Source of the DNA: Variovorax paradoxus NBRC 15149 | GTDB lineage: Bacteria; Pseudomonadota; Gammaproteobacteria; Burkholderiales; Burkholderiaceae_C | Assembly: GCF_001591365.1 (NCBI RefSeq) | Contig: NZ_BCUT01000008.1 | Location: 186,001 to 250,000, forward strand | Direction: 5' to 3' | DNA length: 64,000 nucleotides | Shown here: piece after piece, positions 56,095-64,000 of the stretch | Layout: every line of letters begins with the position of its first letter | How positions within the stretch are numbered: the first letter of the stretch is position 1 | The notes under the pieces: generated by a model | Databases searched by the model: none | Told to the model about the DNA's origin: nothing | What the model saw: only the letters and a program-made list of their open reading frames with translations | Translations under genes and position numbers: made by a program

Positions 56095-56691
56095 TCAGGG
56101 GCGTTTGATGCCGAATGCGCCCAGGACCTGCTCGGTATTTTTCTGCATCTGCTCCTGCATCTGCAGGAACACGTTCTTGGACTGCTCGACGTAGTTGCCC
56201 ATGAGTCCCTGGAGCATGGGCGACTGCATGGTCATGAAGCGCGACCACATCTCGGGCGTGAGGCCCTCGGCCTTTTCGGCGAGCTGGGCCTGCACCTCGG
56301 TCATGGCCTGGATGTTCTTTTCGAGGTAGGGGCCCATGTAGCCCTGCATCGCCTGACCGTAGAAGCGGATGATGTTGGCCAGCACCTGCTCGGTGAACAT
56401 GGGCGCACCGCCCGCCTCTTCCTCGAGGATGATCTGCAGCAGGATGCTGCGCGTGAGGTCGTCGCCGGTCTTGGCATCGCGCACCACGAACTGGGCATTC
56501 TGTATGACCAGCTGCTTCACCTCGGTGAGCGTGATGTACGTGGATGTCTCGGTGTCGTAGAGCCTTCGGTTGGGGTACTTCTTGATTACACGTTGCACCG
56601 GCTTGACCCCGGACTTCTTGCTCTGCACTGCGGACTCCTTCACATGGATGCCCATGTCATCCGATGATTCTAGGTAGCGGTTTTGCTGCAT
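56095..56691 (-). CDS. phaR: Polyhydroxyalkanoate synthesis repressor PhaR
   Basis: Represses phasin and PHA genes and senses PHB granules. The 198-residue protein has the PHB accumulation regulatory N-terminal domain (RVIKKYPNRRLYDTETSTYI, TLTEVKQLVIQNAQFVV) and the PHB_acc domain (FTEQVLANIIRFYGQAMQGY), with a glutamine- and methionine-rich C-terminus. The ATG at 56691 is used; an ATG at 56655 would also retain both domains. A 3-hydroxybutyrate dehydrogenase gene lies about 4 kb away, but phaC and phaA are not in the window. Confidence 0.95.
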   Translation of the reverse strand: MQQNRYLESSDDMGIHVKESAVQSKKSGVKPVQRVIKKYPNRRLYDTETSTYITLTEVKQLVIQNAQFVVRDAKTGDDLTRSILLQIILEEEAGGAPMFTEQVLANIIRFYGQAMQGYMGPYLEKNIQAMTEVQAQLAEKAEGLTPEMWSRFMTMQSPMLQGLMGNYVEQSKNVFLQMQEQMQKNTEQVLGAFGIKRP

Positions 56692-56727
56692 CGCGACAAG
56701 GTTTACCCTGACCGTGCCTGCGCCGCT

Positions 56728-57096
56728 TCAACCGAGCGTTGTCGCGTACTCGGCGCTGCAGGCGCTGCAGGTGGCGGTCTCGGGGCGTTCTTCGGTGGCT
56801 TCCCTGAAACGCAGCGGACTCTTGTGGCCATAGACCACCCAGCAGCGCGGACAGTGCTCCTGGCCTGCCGTGGGCAAGTAGGCGCGCGAGCGCTGCTCGG
56901 CGCGCTCCTGCGTCACGGGCGTGCCCTGCCGGATGGCGCGGGCTATTTCGCGTGCCGCCATGGTGTCGGTGCGGCCGCTTGCGTGGTCGTTGATGCCATA
57001 GACCGCGCGCGCAAATTCGATGGGAGCCTGCCTGAGCAATGCGGCCAGGCGCATGTCGGCATGAGCCCGATCAACCAGCGTTGATCGCGTATTCAT
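56728..57096 (-). CDS. Hypothetical protein with C-terminal zinc ribbon
   Basis: A 122-residue protein not recognised by name. The C-terminal half has two CxxC pairs: HCPRCW (Cys82, Cys85) and TCSACS (Cys110, Cys113), spaced for one zinc ribbon. The N-terminal half is helical and charged (RLAALLRQAPIEFARAVYG, MAAREIARAIRQG). Such ribbons often bind nucleic acid or a partner protein. The start is the ATG at 57096; an ATG at 57150 in frame extends the N-terminus without similarity. It is followed by phaR after 36 bases on the same strand. Confidence 0.7.
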   Translation of the reverse strand: MNTRSTLVDRAHADMRLAALLRQAPIEFARAVYGINDHASGRTDTMAAREIARAIRQGTPVTQERAEQRSRAYLPTAGQEHCPRCWVVYGHKSPLRFREATEERPETATCSACSAEYATTLG

Positions 57097-57198
57097 CAGA
57101 TCGCTTGTCAAGAAATTTGAAAAAGGTTTGCAGAGCGGCCAAGGTAGCACAACAACATGGCCATGGTCTTTGTCTGCTTCACCGCTAGGACGATTGGA

Positions 57199-57217
57199 TC
57201 ACCGGGGAACCCGGTGA
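57199..57217 (-). terminator. Hairpin after tRNA-Val
   Basis: Perfect 8-bp stem TCACCGGG / CCCGGTGA with a three-base loop, 49 bases past the tRNA-Val 3' end in its direction of transcription. No T-tract, so termination is only suggested. Confidence 0.4.
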
Positions 57218-57266
57218 AAGCTCTGTTCGAAAGACCCGGTGGTTGGCCGGAAGTCGAAACAGAAAT

Positions 57267-57343
57267 TGGTAGGCGCGATTGGACTCGAACCAACGACCCC
57301 CACCATGTCAAGGTGGTGCTCTAACCAGCTGAGCTACGCGCCT
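57267..57343 (-). tRNA. tRNA-Val (GAC)
   Basis: A 77-nt tRNA on the minus strand with encoded CCA. The acceptor AGGCGCG pairs with CGCGCCT, the anticodon stem CCACC / GGTGG holds loop TTGACAT with anticodon GAC, and the T-arm has GGTTCGAGTCC. It closely resembles other bacterial tRNA-Val(GAC). It lies just downstream of relA. Confidence 0.97.
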
Positions 57344-57392
57344 AAGGATGTGTCCGAGAAGCAGCTATTGTAGCAGGAGAAAACGCGCTTTT

Positions 57393-59636
57393 TTAACGCC
57401 GACGTGCAGATCGCACACCGGCAACCGCCGTCACCACGCCAAGCACCTGCGTGAGCCGCGCCGCATCGGAGATTTCCACGGTGAAAGTCATCCACGCCGT
57501 GCCCTTGACCGATTGGGTCTGCACGCCGATCACGTTCATCTTCTCGCGTGCGAACACATCGGAGATGTCGCGCAGCAAGCCCTGGCGGTCGGCCGCTTCC
57601 ACGGCCACGTCGACTGCATAGACCGGCGCTTCGCCGCCCTTCGCGGCGCCCCATTCGACATCGATCACGCGCTCGCCATCGCGCGAGGCCATCATGCGGA
57701 AGTTGCTGCAGTCGACGCGGTGCACGCTCACGCCGTGGCCGCGCGTCACGAAGCCGCGGATGGCGTCGGGCGGCGCGGGCTTGCAGCACTTGGCGAGCTG
57801 CGTCATCAACGAGGACACGCCCACCACCAGTACGCCGCCCTTGCCGGACTTCTCGCTCGCGCGCGGCTTCTTGATCTGCACGCCGTCGTCGGGGTTGGGC
57901 GCGGGCTCGGGCGGACGCAGCAGCACCTCGATGTTGCGCAGCGAGAACTCGTCCTTGCCGACCACTTCGAACAAATGATCCGCCGACTTGAAGCCCAGCT
58001 GAGAAGCCAGGTCCTCGAGGCGCGTGGAGGTCTTGCCTTCGCGCTGCAGCAGCTTCTCGACCGCCTCGCGCCCGCGCGCCACGGTTTCGTGCGTGATCTG
58101 CGCGTTGAACCATGCGCGCACCTTGGCGCGCGCGCGGTGGCTTGCAAGGTAGCCGAGCTCGGCATTGAGCCAGTCGCGCGAAGGCCCGCCCTCCTTGGCC
58201 GCGATGATCTCCACCGTCTGGCCGTTAGACAGCGGCGTGTTGAGCGGCACCATGGCACCGTCGACACGCGCTCCGCGGCACCGATGGCCCAGTGTGGTGT
58301 GCACGGTGTAGGCAAAGTCGACCGGCGTCGCACCTTGCGGCAGTTCGACGATGGCTGCGTCGGGCGTGAGCACATAGATGCGGTCGTCGAAAAGCCCCTG
58401 GCCCTGCGAGCCGCCCGAAAGGTCGCGCTCCCATGCCAGCAGTTGCCGCAGCACGGCGATCTTCGCGTCGTATTCGCCGCTCGCCCACACGCCCGCATAG
58501 CCCTTGTGTCCGGCTTCCTTGTAGGCCCAGTGCGCCGCCACGCCATGCTCGGCATGGTCGTGCATTTCGTCCGTGCGGATCTGGATCTCGATCGGCTTGC
58601 CGGGCTTGCCGTCGACCATCTCGCGCACCACGGTGTGCAGCGACTGGTAGCCGTTGGGCTTGGGCCGCGCGATGTAGTCGTCGAACTCTTCGTCGATTGG
58701 CAGGAAGTGCGAGTGCACCCAGGCCAGCGCTGCGTAGCAGTCCTTCACGTCGGGCACCACCACGCGCAGCGCGAGGATGTCGAACACCTGCGCGAAGTCG
58801 AGCGACTTGCCGCGCATCTTCTTGACGATGCTGTAGATGTTCTTGGGCCGCCCCTGCACCGTGGCGCGCACGCCCTCGGCCTGCAGTTCGCTTTCGAGCT
58901 GCGAGCGCAGCTGCTCGACGTGGCCTTCGCGCTCAACACGCTTCTCGTCGAGCAGGCGCGCAATCAGCTTGTAGGTCTCGGGCTCCAGGAAGCGGAACGA
59001 GAGGTCTTCGATCTCCCACTTCACCTGCCAGATGCCGAGCCGGTTGGCGAGCGGCGCGAACACCTGCAGCGACTCGCGCGCCACGCTTTCGGGCGCCGGC
59101 TGCTTGCTGGCGGCGGCGTGCCGCAGGGTCTGCAGCCGCGATGCGAGGCGCAGCATGACCACGCGCAGGTCGCGCGAGAACGCGAGCAGCATCTTGCGCA
59201 CGTTCTCGGTCTGCGCACCCGCTGCGCCTTCGGCCAGGTGATGGCCCTGCGAAGCCGAGCGGGCCTGCTCCTGCACGCGCACCAGCTTGGTGGTTTCGAC
59301 CGCCAGCGCCGCGAAGTTGTCGCCGAACACCTTGGCGATGACCTCCTGCGGGCGGTTGAGATGCTGGCAGGCGTAGACGAGGTAGCTCGCGGCCTGCATG
59401 GCCTCGGAGCCGCCCATCTTCGCGACGATGGCGGCGACGGCGTCGGCATGCGCCAGCGTGTTCTCGCCGGTATCGAGCTTTTCGTCGGCGATCAGCGGCT
59501 CGGCGAAAGCGCGTGCACGGGCGAGCATGTTCTCCATGACCGGCGTGCGGTCGGCCGTGGCGGCGGACAAGGGATAGTCCACCACCGCCGTATCGGAGGC
59601 GTGCGCCGTTTGAAGACTCGAAGACTCGCGCTTCAC
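57393..59636 (-). CDS. relA: RelA-type (p)ppGpp synthetase
   Basis: Ribosome-associated synthetase of the stringent response. The 747-residue protein has a degenerate N-terminal hydrolase domain (the HD motif is replaced around SYLVYACQHLNRP), the synthetase domain with EEFDDYIARPKPNGYQSLHT, TGS (RIYVLTPDAAIVELPQG), the zinc-finger/helical region (LAKCCKPAPPDAIRGFVTRG), and an ACT domain at the C-terminus. The acidic EFDD loop is the RelA rather than bifunctional type, so ppGpp hydrolysis must come from a SpoT elsewhere. The start is a GTG at 59636 with GAGG five bases upstream. Confidence 0.94.
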   Translation of the reverse strand: MKRESSSLQTAHASDTAVVDYPLSAATADRTPVMENMLARARAFAEPLIADEKLDTGENTLAHADAVAAIVAKMGGSEAMQAASYLVYACQHLNRPQEVIAKVFGDNFAALAVETTKLVRVQEQARSASQGHHLAEGAAGAQTENVRKMLLAFSRDLRVVMLRLASRLQTLRHAAASKQPAPESVARESLQVFAPLANRLGIWQVKWEIEDLSFRFLEPETYKLIARLLDEKRVEREGHVEQLRSQLESELQAEGVRATVQGRPKNIYSIVKKMRGKSLDFAQVFDILALRVVVPDVKDCYAALAWVHSHFLPIDEEFDDYIARPKPNGYQSLHTVVREMVDGKPGKPIEIQIRTDEMHDHAEHGVAAHWAYKEAGHKGYAGVWASGEYDAKIAVLRQLLAWERDLSGGSQGQGLFDDRIYVLTPDAAIVELPQGATPVDFAYTVHTTLGHRCRGARVDGAMVPLNTPLSNGQTVEIIAAKEGGPSRDWLNAELGYLASHRARAKVRAWFNAQITHETVARGREAVEKLLQREGKTSTRLEDLASQLGFKSADHLFEVVGKDEFSLRNIEVLLRPPEPAPNPDDGVQIKKPRASEKSGKGGVLVVGVSSLMTQLAKCCKPAPPDAIRGFVTRGHGVSVHRVDCSNFRMMASRDGERVIDVEWGAAKGGEAPVYAVDVAVEAADRQGLLRDISDVFAREKMNVIGVQTQSVKGTAWMTFTVEISDAARLTQVLGVVTAVAGVRSARRR

Positions 59637-59643
59637 GTTGGCC

Positions 59644-60603
59644 TCAATCGAACAGGAAGTTGGTGACGGCGCCCACCTGCACGGGGTCGACGAAGGTGGG
59701 CGCATGGCCCACGCCTTCGAACTCGATCAGCGCCGCGCGCGGACCGCGCTGCGTCATGGCCAGGGCCGTTTCGCGCGAGAGCAGGTCCGACTGCGCGCCG
59801 CGCGTCACGAGCGTGCGCGCATCGATGGCGTCATAAAGGCTCCACATCACGGCGCCGCCCTGGGCCGCAGCCTCGGGCGTGATGGCGCGCAGCGCAACGG
59901 CAATGGCGGGGTCGTAATGAAGCAGCCAGGGACCGGCTGCGCCGCCATCGGATTCGCCGGCCTCCACCTTGGCGGCGCCATCGGGCGTGCGCTGCGATGC
60001 GGGCACCACCATGTGCTGCGACAGCAAAAGCCACTGGTCCGGTGTATGGGGGCCGAAGCTGGTCGAGATCGCCCACATGGCGTCGGCCGCCGACTGCAGG
60101 CTGTCGTAGCGGCCGCCCTGTCCCACGTAGGCGCCGATGCGCTGCAGCGCCGCGGCCTCGATCGTCGGGCCCACGTCGTTCACGACGAAGCGGCGTATCG
60201 GCCGGGCCAGCGGCAGCTGCTTGTGCCCCGCCAGCACGAAGCCGATCAGCCCGCCCATGCTGGTGCCCAGGTAGTCGAGCGTGTCGATCGGTTGTTCGCG
60301 GTGCAGCTGCGCAACCAGCGCCAGCATGTCGGCCGCATAGACCGGCACCTGGTAGAGGGCCGGGTCGCGCAGCCAGTCGCTCTGGCCGCGCCCCGCCACG
60401 TCGGGGCAGACCACGCGCACGTCGCCGGCGGCGCGTGCCACGAGGGCCTCGGCGAGCACGTCGAAGTCGCGTCCCTGCCGCGTGAGGCCGTGCACGCAGA
60501 CCACCACGCGCGCACTGCGCGCGTCGCCCCATTGCCAGTAGGCCATGCGGTGACCGCCCTGGGCGTCATCGCACGCCACGTAATGAAGCGTCGGTTCTGT
60601 CAT
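59644..60603 (-). CDS. Alpha/beta hydrolase
   Basis: Alpha/beta-hydrolase-fold enzyme of 319 residues. Oxyanion region VVVCVHGLTRQGRD, nucleophile elbow YLGTSMGGLIGF, acid in GAQSDLLSRET and catalytic histidine in FEGVGHAPTFVDP. The substrate is unknown; an esterase or a PHB-related depolymerase cannot be excluded but is not indicated. The ATG at 60603 is preferred over 60645, which falls near the divergent start of the 3-hydroxybutyrate dehydrogenase. relA starts eight bases after its stop. Confidence 0.88.
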   Translation of the reverse strand: MTEPTLHYVACDDAQGGHRMAYWQWGDARSARVVVCVHGLTRQGRDFDVLAEALVARAAGDVRVVCPDVAGRGQSDWLRDPALYQVPVYAADMLALVAQLHREQPIDTLDYLGTSMGGLIGFVLAGHKQLPLARPIRRFVVNDVGPTIEAAALQRIGAYVGQGGRYDSLQSAADAMWAISTSFGPHTPDQWLLLSQHMVVPASQRTPDGAAKVEAGESDGGAAGPWLLHYDPAIAVALRAITPEAAAQGGAVMWSLYDAIDARTLVTRGAQSDLLSRETALAMTQRGPRAALIEFEGVGHAPTFVDPVQVGAVTNFLFD

Positions 60604-60671
60604 GAAAACGAAGTCGTCCTGGTGCGGATAATGGTCTCGTCGCATCCTAATTCATCCGGAGATTGATCTTC

Positions 60672-61442
60672 ATGCTCAAAGGCAAAACCGCGCTTGTCAC
60701 GGGGTCCACCAGCGGCATTGGCCTGGCCATTGCCAAGTCGCTTGCACAACAAGGCGCAAACATCGTGCTCAACGGTTTCGGCGACGCCGAAACCCCCAAG
60801 TCCCAGATCGAGGCGCTCGGCGTGCGCGCCGAATACCACGGCGCCGACATGAGCCAGCCCGCTCAGATCGAGGACATGATGAAGTTCGCCGCGTCCAGAT
60901 TCGGGCGCGTCGACATCCTCGTGAACAACGCCGGCATCCAGCACGTGGCAAAGGTCGAGGACTTCCCGCCTGAACGCTGGGACGCCATCATCGCCATCAA
61001 CCTCACGAGCGCATTCCACACGACCCGGCTCGCCATACCCGCGATGCGCGAGGCCAACTGGGGCCGCATCATCAACGTGGCATCGGCCCACGGGCTGGTG
61101 GCCTCGGCGCAGAAGTCGGCCTACGTGGCGGCCAAGCACGGCATCGTGGGCTTCACCAAGTCGGTCGCGCTCGAAACCGCGACCACCGGCATCACGAGCA
61201 ATGCAATCTGCCCGGGCTGGGTGCTGACGCAGCTGGTGCAAAAGCAGATCGACGACCGCGCGGCGCGCGAAGGCATCTCGGCCACGCAGGCGCAGAACGA
61301 GCTGCTCGGGGAAAAGCAGCCTTCGCTGCAGTTCACCACGGTCGAGCAGCTCGGCGGCCTGGCGGTGTTCCTGTGCTCGCCGGCCGCCGACCAGGTGCGC
61401 GGCGTCGCCTGGCAGATGGACGGCGGCTGGACCGCTCAATAA
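60672..61442 (+). CDS. 3-hydroxybutyrate dehydrogenase
   Basis: SDR-family enzyme oxidising D-3-hydroxybutyrate to acetoacetate, the usual exit from PHB breakdown. The 256-residue chain has LVTGSTSGIGLAIAKSL, VNNAGIQHVAKVEDFP, and the catalytic SAHGLVASAQKSAYVAAKHG. The substrate-specific tail features WQMDGGWTAQ at the very end, typical of the BdhA group. The ATG at 60672 follows GGAG with ten bases spacing; the TTG at 60663 is too close to it. It is divergent from the hydrolase. Confidence 0.93.
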   Translation: MLKGKTALVTGSTSGIGLAIAKSLAQQGANIVLNGFGDAETPKSQIEALGVRAEYHGADMSQPAQIEDMMKFAASRFGRVDILVNNAGIQHVAKVEDFPPERWDAIIAINLTSAFHTTRLAIPAMREANWGRIINVASAHGLVASAQKSAYVAAKHGIVGFTKSVALETATTGITSNAICPGWVLTQLVQKQIDDRAAREGISATQAQNELLGEKQPSLQFTTVEQLGGLAVFLCSPAADQVRGVAWQMDGGWTAQ

Positions 61443-61451
61443 AAGAAGAAG

Positions 61452-62162
61452 CTATTTGAGCTGCACCGATCCCGAGACGTTCACGACCACGCTGGCCTTG
61501 CCGGCTTCCACCGGCACCGGCGCGTCGGCCGCAAAGGACTTGGCCGCCGCCGCCATGACGCGCGGCCGGATCGGGCCGCTGTCGTTCGCGTTCACCGAGA
61601 CTTCGCGCAGCGTGTAGCCGCCGAAGCCGAAGCCCTTGGCCAGTTCGGTGGCCTTCTGCTTGAAGTTCTCGATGGCGATGGTCTGGGCCTCGGTCTCGCT
61701 CTTGGCGCGCTGCTCGCGGCTGAGCGCGAAGCCCACGTTGCCGACGTTCAGCGTGGTGATGCGGCCCGCGGTCTGCGTGATGCGCGCGAAGTCGCGGCCC
61801 TCGAGCAGCATTTCGGCGGAGCCCTGCCAGCCGTTGATCTTGCCTTCGCGGGTGTAGCGCGGCGACAGGCTGAAATTGCCGGTGCGCACGTCGAGCTGGC
61901 CGGGCTGGGCGTTTTTCTTGGCCTCGGCCAGGGCCGCGTCCACCGCGGCCTTGAGCTGCGACTGGACCGTGGCGGCATCGGCGGCGTCGCGCGTGGTGGT
62001 GAGCGTCATGCTGAGCATGTCCTGCTGCACTTCCACCGTGCCCGAGGCCGTGAGCTGCAGCACGTTCTGCGGCGGCGGGACCATGTTCTGGGCGATGGCA
62101 GTGCCGGCGGTGCCAGCCGCAGCCAGTGCGGCAAAGGCGGCGATCAAACTGATTTTTTTCAA
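61452..62162 (-). CDS. SIMPL (DUF541) domain periplasmic protein
   Basis: Exported protein of 236 residues: a signal peptide (MKKISLIAAFAALAAAGTAG, cleavage near AIA) followed by the DUF541/SIMPL fold with VLQLTASGTVEVQQDMLSM, SLSPRYTREGKINGWQG and AELAKGFGFGGYTLREVSVN. The family occurs in periplasmic or outer-membrane-associated proteins; its role is not established. It is convergent with the 3-hydroxybutyrate dehydrogenase with nine bases between the stops. Confidence 0.9.
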   Translation of the reverse strand: MKKISLIAAFAALAAAGTAGTAIAQNMVPPPQNVLQLTASGTVEVQQDMLSMTLTTTRDAADAATVQSQLKAAVDAALAEAKKNAQPGQLDVRTGNFSLSPRYTREGKINGWQGSAEMLLEGRDFARITQTAGRITTLNVGNVGFALSREQRAKSETEAQTIAIENFKQKATELAKGFGFGGYTLREVSVNANDSGPIRPRVMAAAAKSFAADAPVPVEAGKASVVVNVSGSVQLK

Positions 62163-62222
62163 GACGAGCTAACTCCCCTGGGTTGGTATTCGAGAACGCG
62201 AGAGCACGCAGCCCTCGCCGCT

Positions 62223-62579
62223 TCAGCGGCGCTGGCTGCGGGGCAAGGTCAGGGCGCGCGCGGCCGACATCGGCTCCGGCACCATTCGCTCGGCCGGCTG
62301 CGATTCTGCCGAATTCAGCACGTGGGGTGTGCCGGACGGCGTCCATTGCCTTCGCACCTGCTGGCGCAGTTCGAAGAGTTCGGCCGCCGTGAGGCGCCTG
62401 CCGGCCACGGCCTCCTCCCGCCGGATTTCGTCGCGCTGCGCGGCACGGTGGGCCGCTACCGCCTCGCGTACCTCGTTGCGCCGCGAATCACCGACCCTGA
62501 GAAACTCGCCGGCGTTTGCCAAGGCAGGGCCGCAGCTGCAAGCAACAAGGATCGGCAGGACGGGAAGAAGGGTTCTCAT
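62223..62579 (-). CDS. Small exported hypothetical protein
   Basis: A 118-residue protein with a signal peptide or lipoprotein-like N-terminus (MRTLLPVLPILVACSCGPAL; the VACSC could be a lipobox-like site). A very charged helical stretch (RRNEVREAVAAHRAAQRDEI, RREEAVAGRRLTAAELFELR) and a serine- and proline-rich tail follow. I do not recognise it. The start is the ATG at 62579. It precedes the SIMPL gene by 60 bases on the same strand and is divergent from ompR. Confidence 0.68.
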   Translation of the reverse strand: MRTLLPVLPILVACSCGPALANAGEFLRVGDSRRNEVREAVAAHRAAQRDEIRREEAVAGRRLTAAELFELRQQVRRQWTPSGTPHVLNSAESQPAERMVPEPMSAARALTLPRSQRR

Positions 62580-62752
62580 TGAACAAAAGTCATAGCACTG
62601 GGCGGACTTTGCCACCGCCGGGCGAACGTCGGATGACTAGACAGCGAGCGACCGCAAGTTTTGTAACTTAGTGTCAAACCATAAGTAAAACCGGCTCAAC
62701 GGGGGCTCAACGCCTTCAGAATCGGCGCTGTTACAAATTCAACGTTGTAGAA

Positions 62753-63484
62753 ATGACTCAAGTTCCCGCCCGCACTGACAAGATCGTGATCGTCGACGAC
62801 GACGCCCGCATCCGCGACCTGCTTCGCCGCTACCTGACCCAGGAAGGTTTCGAAGTGATCGTGGCCGAGGACGGCAAGGCGCTCAACCGCATCCTGTTGC
62901 GCGACACGGTCGACCTGATCGTGCTCGACCTGATGATGCCCGGCGAAGACGGCCTGTCGGTCTGCCGCCGCCTGCGTGCCGCCAACGACCGCACGCCCAT
63001 CATCATGCTCACCGCCAAGGGCGAGGACGTCGACCGCATCGTCGGCCTCGAGGTCGGCGCGGACGACTACCTGGGCAAGCCATTCAACCCCCGCGAACTG
63101 CTGGCGCGCGTGCATGCGGTGCTGCGCCGCCGTCCGCCGCTCGAGGCGCCCGGCGCTCCTTCCACCGAGAACGAAACCGTCACCTTCGGGCCCTTTGCCT
63201 TCGACCTGGGTTCGCGCACGCTCAAGAAGGACGGCGAGGAACTGTCCCTGACCACCGGCGAATTCGCGATGCTCAAGGCGCTGGTGCGCCATCCACGCCA
63301 GCCGCTGTCGCGCGAGAAGCTGGCCCAGCTGGCCCGCGGCCGCGAGTTCGAGCCCTTCGACCGCAGCCTCGACGTGCAGATCTCGCGCCTGCGCAAGCTG
63401 GTCGAGGCCGATGCGGCGGCGCCCCGCTACATCCAGACCGTGTGGGGCGTGGGCTACGTGTTCGTGCCGGACGGCACGGCCTGA
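62753..63484 (+). CDS. ompR: OmpR-family response regulator
   Basis: Two-component response regulator of 243 residues. The receiver domain has the acidic pair in IVIVDDDARIRD, phospho-accepting Asp59 (IVLDLMMPGEDG), and Lys109 (YLGKPFNP). The C-terminal winged helix ends PRYIQTVWGVGYVFVPDG. It closely resembles OmpR, the osmoregulation and porin regulator, and an EnvZ-like kinase follows. A 173-base upstream gap holds its promoter. Confidence 0.94.
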   Translation: MTQVPARTDKIVIVDDDARIRDLLRRYLTQEGFEVIVAEDGKALNRILLRDTVDLIVLDLMMPGEDGLSVCRRLRAANDRTPIIMLTAKGEDVDRIVGLEVGADDYLGKPFNPRELLARVHAVLRRRPPLEAPGAPSTENETVTFGPFAFDLGSRTLKKDGEELSLTTGEFAMLKALVRHPRQPLSREKLAQLARGREFEPFDRSLDVQISRLRKLVEADAAAPRYIQTVWGVGYVFVPDGTA

Positions 63485-63560
63485 ACGACACCCTGAGGTG
63501 GCCATCGGCCTGCAATCCGCCAGACCCAGCCCAGCCCAGGAGGACGGCGCGCAGGTCACC

Positions 63561-64000
63561 ATGCCAAGCCCCCTGGAGGGCAGCGGCCAGCGTGACCGGC
63601 GACCGGGCCTGAAGCTCGGCTTCAGCCTTTTCTGGCGCACATTCTTCCTGCTCGCTCTGCTGCTGATCGGCTGTACGGTCGCCTGGCTGCAGACCTTCCG
63701 CTCGCTCGAATACGAGCCGCGCGCCATCCAGACGGCACACCAGATCGCCTCGCTCGTGAATCTCACGCGCGCGGCGCTGGTGTATTCGGATGCGATCACG
63801 CGGGTGTCGCTGATCAAGACGCTGGCCGACCAGGAGGGCGTGCGCATCCTGCCGCGCGAGCCCAACGACCGCTTCCAGCCCTACACCAGCGGCGCGCTCG
63901 ACCAGCGCGTGACCGAGGAGCTGATCGACCAGCTCGGCGAAGGCACCACGGTGGCCAGCCGCGTCAACGACGAGCCGGGCCTGTGGATCGGCTTCACCAT
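63561..64000 (+). CDS. envZ: EnvZ-like sensor histidine kinase (3' truncated by window)
   Basis: Only the first 146 codons are inside the window. The visible part has a basic cytoplasmic start, a first membrane helix (LFWRTFFLLALLLIGCTVAW), and the beginning of a periplasmic domain (FRSLEYEPRAIQTAHQIASL), which matches EnvZ-type kinases beside OmpR. The HAMP, phospho-histidine and ATPase domains lie beyond the edge. The ATG at 63561 has AGG five bases upstream; a GTG at 63498, 14 bases after ompR, is in frame and could be the true start. Confidence 0.85.
   Translation, partial: MPSPLEGSGQRDRRPGLKLGFSLFWRTFFLLALLLIGCTVAWLQTFRSLEYEPRAIQTAHQIASLVNLTRAALVYSDAITRVSLIKTLADQEGVRILPREPNDRFQPYTSGALDQRVTEELIDQLGEGTTVASRVNDEPGLWIGFT

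Overview
The window is a stretch of chromosome from a GC-rich (roughly two thirds G+C) betaproteobacterium of the order Burkholderiales. Protein sequences and gene order best fit the family Comamonadaceae, most likely Variovorax or a close relative. This is inferred from remembered family sequences, because no database search was possible. Almost all of the window is dense, conserved housekeeping DNA. No phage, complete transposon, CRISPR array or rRNA operon was seen.

Layout. (1) 1-7.9 kb: xseA, then exbB-exbD-lpxK-trm112-kdsB-adk (an ExbBD proton channel plus lipid A/Kdo supply), an L-asparaginase, and divergent lexA with two LexA boxes. (2) 7.9-15.8 kb: a 2-hydroxyacid dehydrogenase and MFS exporter pair, then a one-strand acyl-CoA catabolic run (3-hydroxyacyl-CoA dehydrogenase, enoyl-CoA hydratase, Crp-type regulator, aminoglycoside-phosphotransferase-like kinase, acyl-CoA dehydrogenase) closed by a REP-like palindrome. 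(3) 15.8-24.5 kb: GNAT-glmM-folP-ftsH-rlmE on the minus strand, divergent yhbY plus a glycosyltransferase-like gene, then DUF4149, greA and a Kdo-hydroxylase-like gene. (4) 24.5-29.5 kb: carA-ORF6N-carB, with an ORF6N-domain gene between the two carbamoyl-phosphate synthase subunits. (5) 29.7-45 kb: the cell-envelope superoperon rpsB-tsf-pyrH-frr-uppS-cdsA-dxr-rseP-bamA-skp-lpxD-fabZ-lpxA-lpxB-rnhB-trmH, read right to left. (6) 45-52.5 kb: amidase, D-amino-acid dehydrogenase, NAD(P)HX repair enzyme, SDR, RNase R.

(7) 52.6-54.6 kb is the one accessory-looking strip. It follows tRNA-Leu(CAG), has lower G+C, and carries short genes. It contains a near-consensus SOS (LexA) box directly in front of a 98-residue protein that I do not recognise, a possible 28-residue membrane microprotein, and a 93-residue hypothetical with a strong Shine-Dalgarno. 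(8) 54.6-64 kb: rimO, phaR, a zinc-ribbon hypothetical, tRNA-Val(GAC), relA, an alpha/beta hydrolase, 3-hydroxybutyrate dehydrogenase, a SIMPL-domain periplasmic protein, a small exported protein, and ompR-envZ (envZ cut by the window edge).

Functional links. Lipid A assembly (lpxK, kdsB, lpxD, fabZ, lpxA, lpxB, the Kdo-hydroxylase homologue) and outer-membrane biogenesis (bamA, skp, rseP) are spread over two operons. SOS control is visible at lexA itself and at the orphan gene at 53.6 kb. Polyhydroxybutyrate metabolism is touched by phaR and 3-hydroxybutyrate dehydrogenase. The most interesting candidates for undescribed biology are the SOS-controlled orphan with its microprotein neighbour, the ORF6N gene inside carAB, and the missing conventional start codon of RNase R.
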